Shown here: positions 62,775-64,000 of the stretch, piece after piece
Layout of the letters: each line of letters begins with the position of its first letter
Position numbering within the stretch: the stretch's first letter is position 1
Source of the DNA: Aquiflexum gelatinilyticum
GTDB taxonomy: Bacteria; Bacteroidota; Bacteroidia; Cytophagales; Cyclobacteriaceae
Direction: 5' to 3'
NCBI RefSeq assembly: GCF_024741135.1
Contig: NZ_JANSUY010000001.1
Location: forward strand, 124,001 to 188,000
DNA: 64,000 nt
Made by a program: the position numbers and the translations under genes
Notes under the pieces: model-generated
Seen by the model: only the letters and a program-made list of their open reading frames with translations
What the model was told of the DNA's origin: nothing
Databases searched by the model: none

Positions 62775-63169
62775 CAGTTTGGCTGGATCAAATCCCAAAG
62801 GTTGCCATACAAATCCTCAAATACAGCCACTGTTCCATATGATTCCACACTTTTTGGCCGGAAGATTTTGATGTTTTGATCCAAAATATTTTGATAATCC
62901 CTTTCGAAATCATCGGTATATAAAAATAGAAATACCCGTCCGCCACTTTGATTGCCTACTGCTTTGAGCTGCTGTTCGCCTGCTGCTTGAGCCAAAAGTA
63001 TTTCGCATTGACCATATTCATAGCCTGGAGGTGCGATCCTTACCCATCTTTTTGTAGGAGACATTTGGGTATCCTCCAACAATTTGAAATGGAGTTTTTT
63101 GGTATAAAATGCGATGGCTTCGTCATAATCCCTGACGACCAAGGCAATCTTTGCAATGAATTGTTTCAT
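62774..63169 (-). CDS. VOC-family protein (glyoxalase/dioxygenase fold)
   Basis: 131 residues: one beta-alpha-beta-beta-beta unit, IAKIALVVRDYDEAIAFYTKKL, PPGYEYGQCEILLA and VAVFEDLYGNLWDLIQPN. Metal-binding Glu/His positions are not certain. Family covers lyases, dioxygenases and antibiotic-binding proteins; the substrate is unknown. First gene of a pair with the PAP2-like gene. Confidence 0.88.
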   Translation of the reverse strand: MKQFIAKIALVVRDYDEAIAFYTKKLHFKLLEDTQMSPTKRWVRIAPPGYEYGQCEILLAQAAGEQQLKAVGNQSGGRVFLFLYTDDFERDYQNILDQNIKIFRPKSVESYGTVAVFEDLYGNLWDLIQPN

Positions 63170-63289
63170 TTTATTTCTTTTGATAGATCCGATTGGAGAA
63201 GATTAATCGTATCTCCATTCAACCAACTGTTATTTCTATTTCAATGATTTTATTCCTGTTTTTTAGTTTTGGTTAATTTTTTGAATAAC

Positions 63290-63316
63290 GAGGTGACTGA
63301 TTCAATCAGCCACCTC
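63290..63316 (-). terminator. Hairpin overlapping the SGNH hydrolase stop codon
   Basis: GAGGTG-A-CTGATT and AATCAG-C-CACCTC form a 12-pair stem with one internal mismatch around a single C. On the reverse strand it includes the TGA stop of the hydrolase gene. No long T-run follows, so termination strength is uncertain. Confidence 0.55.
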
Positions 63317-64000
63317 CTTTAATTTTATGTTTTCGGCTATTGCTAGGGCAATAAGTTCATAGCCATAATCCGAAGGATGGATGCCATCTTCTGAGTAAAA
63401 TACTTCGGATGTTTTGCTCTTATGGTTGTCAAATGAAATTTGGGAGACCGATTTTTCCAGAGATTCCAATTCTGCGGTAAGGATATACCTATGCCATCCC
63501 AAGAAAAAACGCATGATTGCGGGTATCAGAGGAAATTCATGGACCGGAGGAATCAAAGGGATGGTTATCTTTTCAACCTTTTTTTCTTTGATTAAAAACA
63601 AGATGAAGGATTCTAATTCCCTTTTGAATTTCCATGGTGGAGTTAGGTTAAAGCAATCATTGGCACCGATGAGGATGATGGCTTTTGAAAAGGAATTTCC
63701 TTTTTCGCCTTCGAATTTTTCATATAGTCTCCGAAGGTTTTTGGCCATTAGGCCATTTTCTCCGATGTTGATAATTGAGAATTTCTCACCGGTATGTTTG
63801 TAAATCCGGGATGCAAAAGTGGTTTCTGTCCCGGAAGCACCCACACCAGCCGCAGTGGATTCTCCAATAATCAAGAGCTTTGGTTTTGATTCTTTGGCCT
63901 CTATTTTCAGGTATTCACTCCTTGATGGAAGTTTGATAATGTCGTTTTTGAGTTTTTTTCCAATGATATAAAGGATTGGGAAAATAGGAATCAAAACCGA
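63302..64000 (-). CDS. SGNH/GDSL-family hydrolase, 5' end outside the window
   Basis: 232 codons are visible to the window edge with no stop; a TTG at 63994 is a possible but unconvincing start, as the frame continues upstream with hydrophobic residues (IPIFPILYIIGKKL). SGNH blocks: IIGESTAAGVGA (nucleophile Ser), INIGENGLMA, LIGANDCF and DGIHPSDYGYE (Asp-His). An esterase or lipase-like enzyme anchored or near the membrane. Substrate unknown. Confidence 0.85.
   Translation of the reverse strand, partial: SVLIPIFPILYIIGKKLKNDIIKLPSRSEYLKIEAKESKPKLLIIGESTAAGVGASGTETTFASRIYKHTGEKFSIINIGENGLMAKNLRRLYEKFEGEKGNSFSKAIILIGANDCFNLTPPWKFKRELESFILFLIKEKKVEKITIPLIPPVHEFPLIPAIMRFFLGWHRYILTAELESLEKSVSQISFDNHKSKTSEVFYSEDGIHPSDYGYELIALAIAENIKLKEVAD

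Overview
The window is a gene-dense, moderately AT-rich bacterial chromosome segment. It almost certainly comes from a Bacteroidota member, most likely a Cyclobacteriaceae-type (Algoriphagus/Aquiflexum-like) marine or aquatic heterotroph. The evidence is a SusC/RagA receptor at the left edge, a PorV-family/PorU-family pair of type IX secretion proteins, DUF3857/transglutaminase, DUF1080, DUF2807, DUF6515 and DUF6265 proteins, TAnnTTTG-type promoter elements, few Shine-Dalgarno sites, and a lycopene cyclase (carotenoid pigment). The genus is an inference; no rRNA is present. The only RNA gene seen is a tRNA-Gly(CCC).

Layout. 1-2712: start of a SusC-like receptor, a 1.3 kb gene-free stretch with degenerate repeats, a creatininase-family hydrolase and a simple-repeat tract. 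2713-12176: secreted glycosylasparaginase, CutC and a sugar acetyltransferase in one run, then a cytochrome-c/FG-GAP lipoprotein, a CBS protein, an EEP-family hydrolase, a DUF3857-transglutaminase-DUF2569 fusion, and DUF6265 and DUF1080 proteins. 12346-14289: an AT-rich insert carrying an AIPR-family (abortive infection/phage resistance) gene and a long hairpin, framed by a near-identical 14-bp direct repeat. 14562-19825: dienelactone hydrolase, then an ECF sigma/anti-sigma operon with two paralogous outer-membrane barrels and a DUF2807 protein. 20223-27863: zinc-ribbon membrane protein, an HxlR divergon with two NAD(P)-binding proteins, a secreted hypothetical, and an overlapping DUF2339-DUF3999 pair. 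28014-31908: a flavin-binding-like protein, then eutH (with an apparent frameshift in a T7 tract) and a fused EutB-EutC ethanolamine ammonia-lyase. 32094-34078: an AT-rich accessory cluster of small membrane and hypothetical proteins, an LMW-PTP-like protein and a ParD/ParE module with a perfect palindromic operator. 34091-49649: mostly housekeeping and envelope genes, including a TetR/metallo-hydrolase pair with a visible operator, a sugar porter, MscS, lycopene cyclase, an amidohydrolase, a beta-CASP nuclease and a PadR-PspC operon. 50043-56184: PorV-like barrel and giant C25-type sortase-like protein. 56359-64000: DUF6515/DUF2092, VTT membrane protein, cystathionine gamma-synthase/lyase, tRNA-Gly, SDR, GNAT, PAP2-like, VOC and an SGNH hydrolase running off the edge.

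The best candidates for something new are the AIPR insert with its flanking repeats and hairpin, the minimal microcompartment-free EutH/EutBC module with a possible phase-variable or slippage-dependent start, the PorV-like/PorU-like pair, and recurrent low-complexity intergenic word tracts. All positions were read by eye, without alignment or database search.
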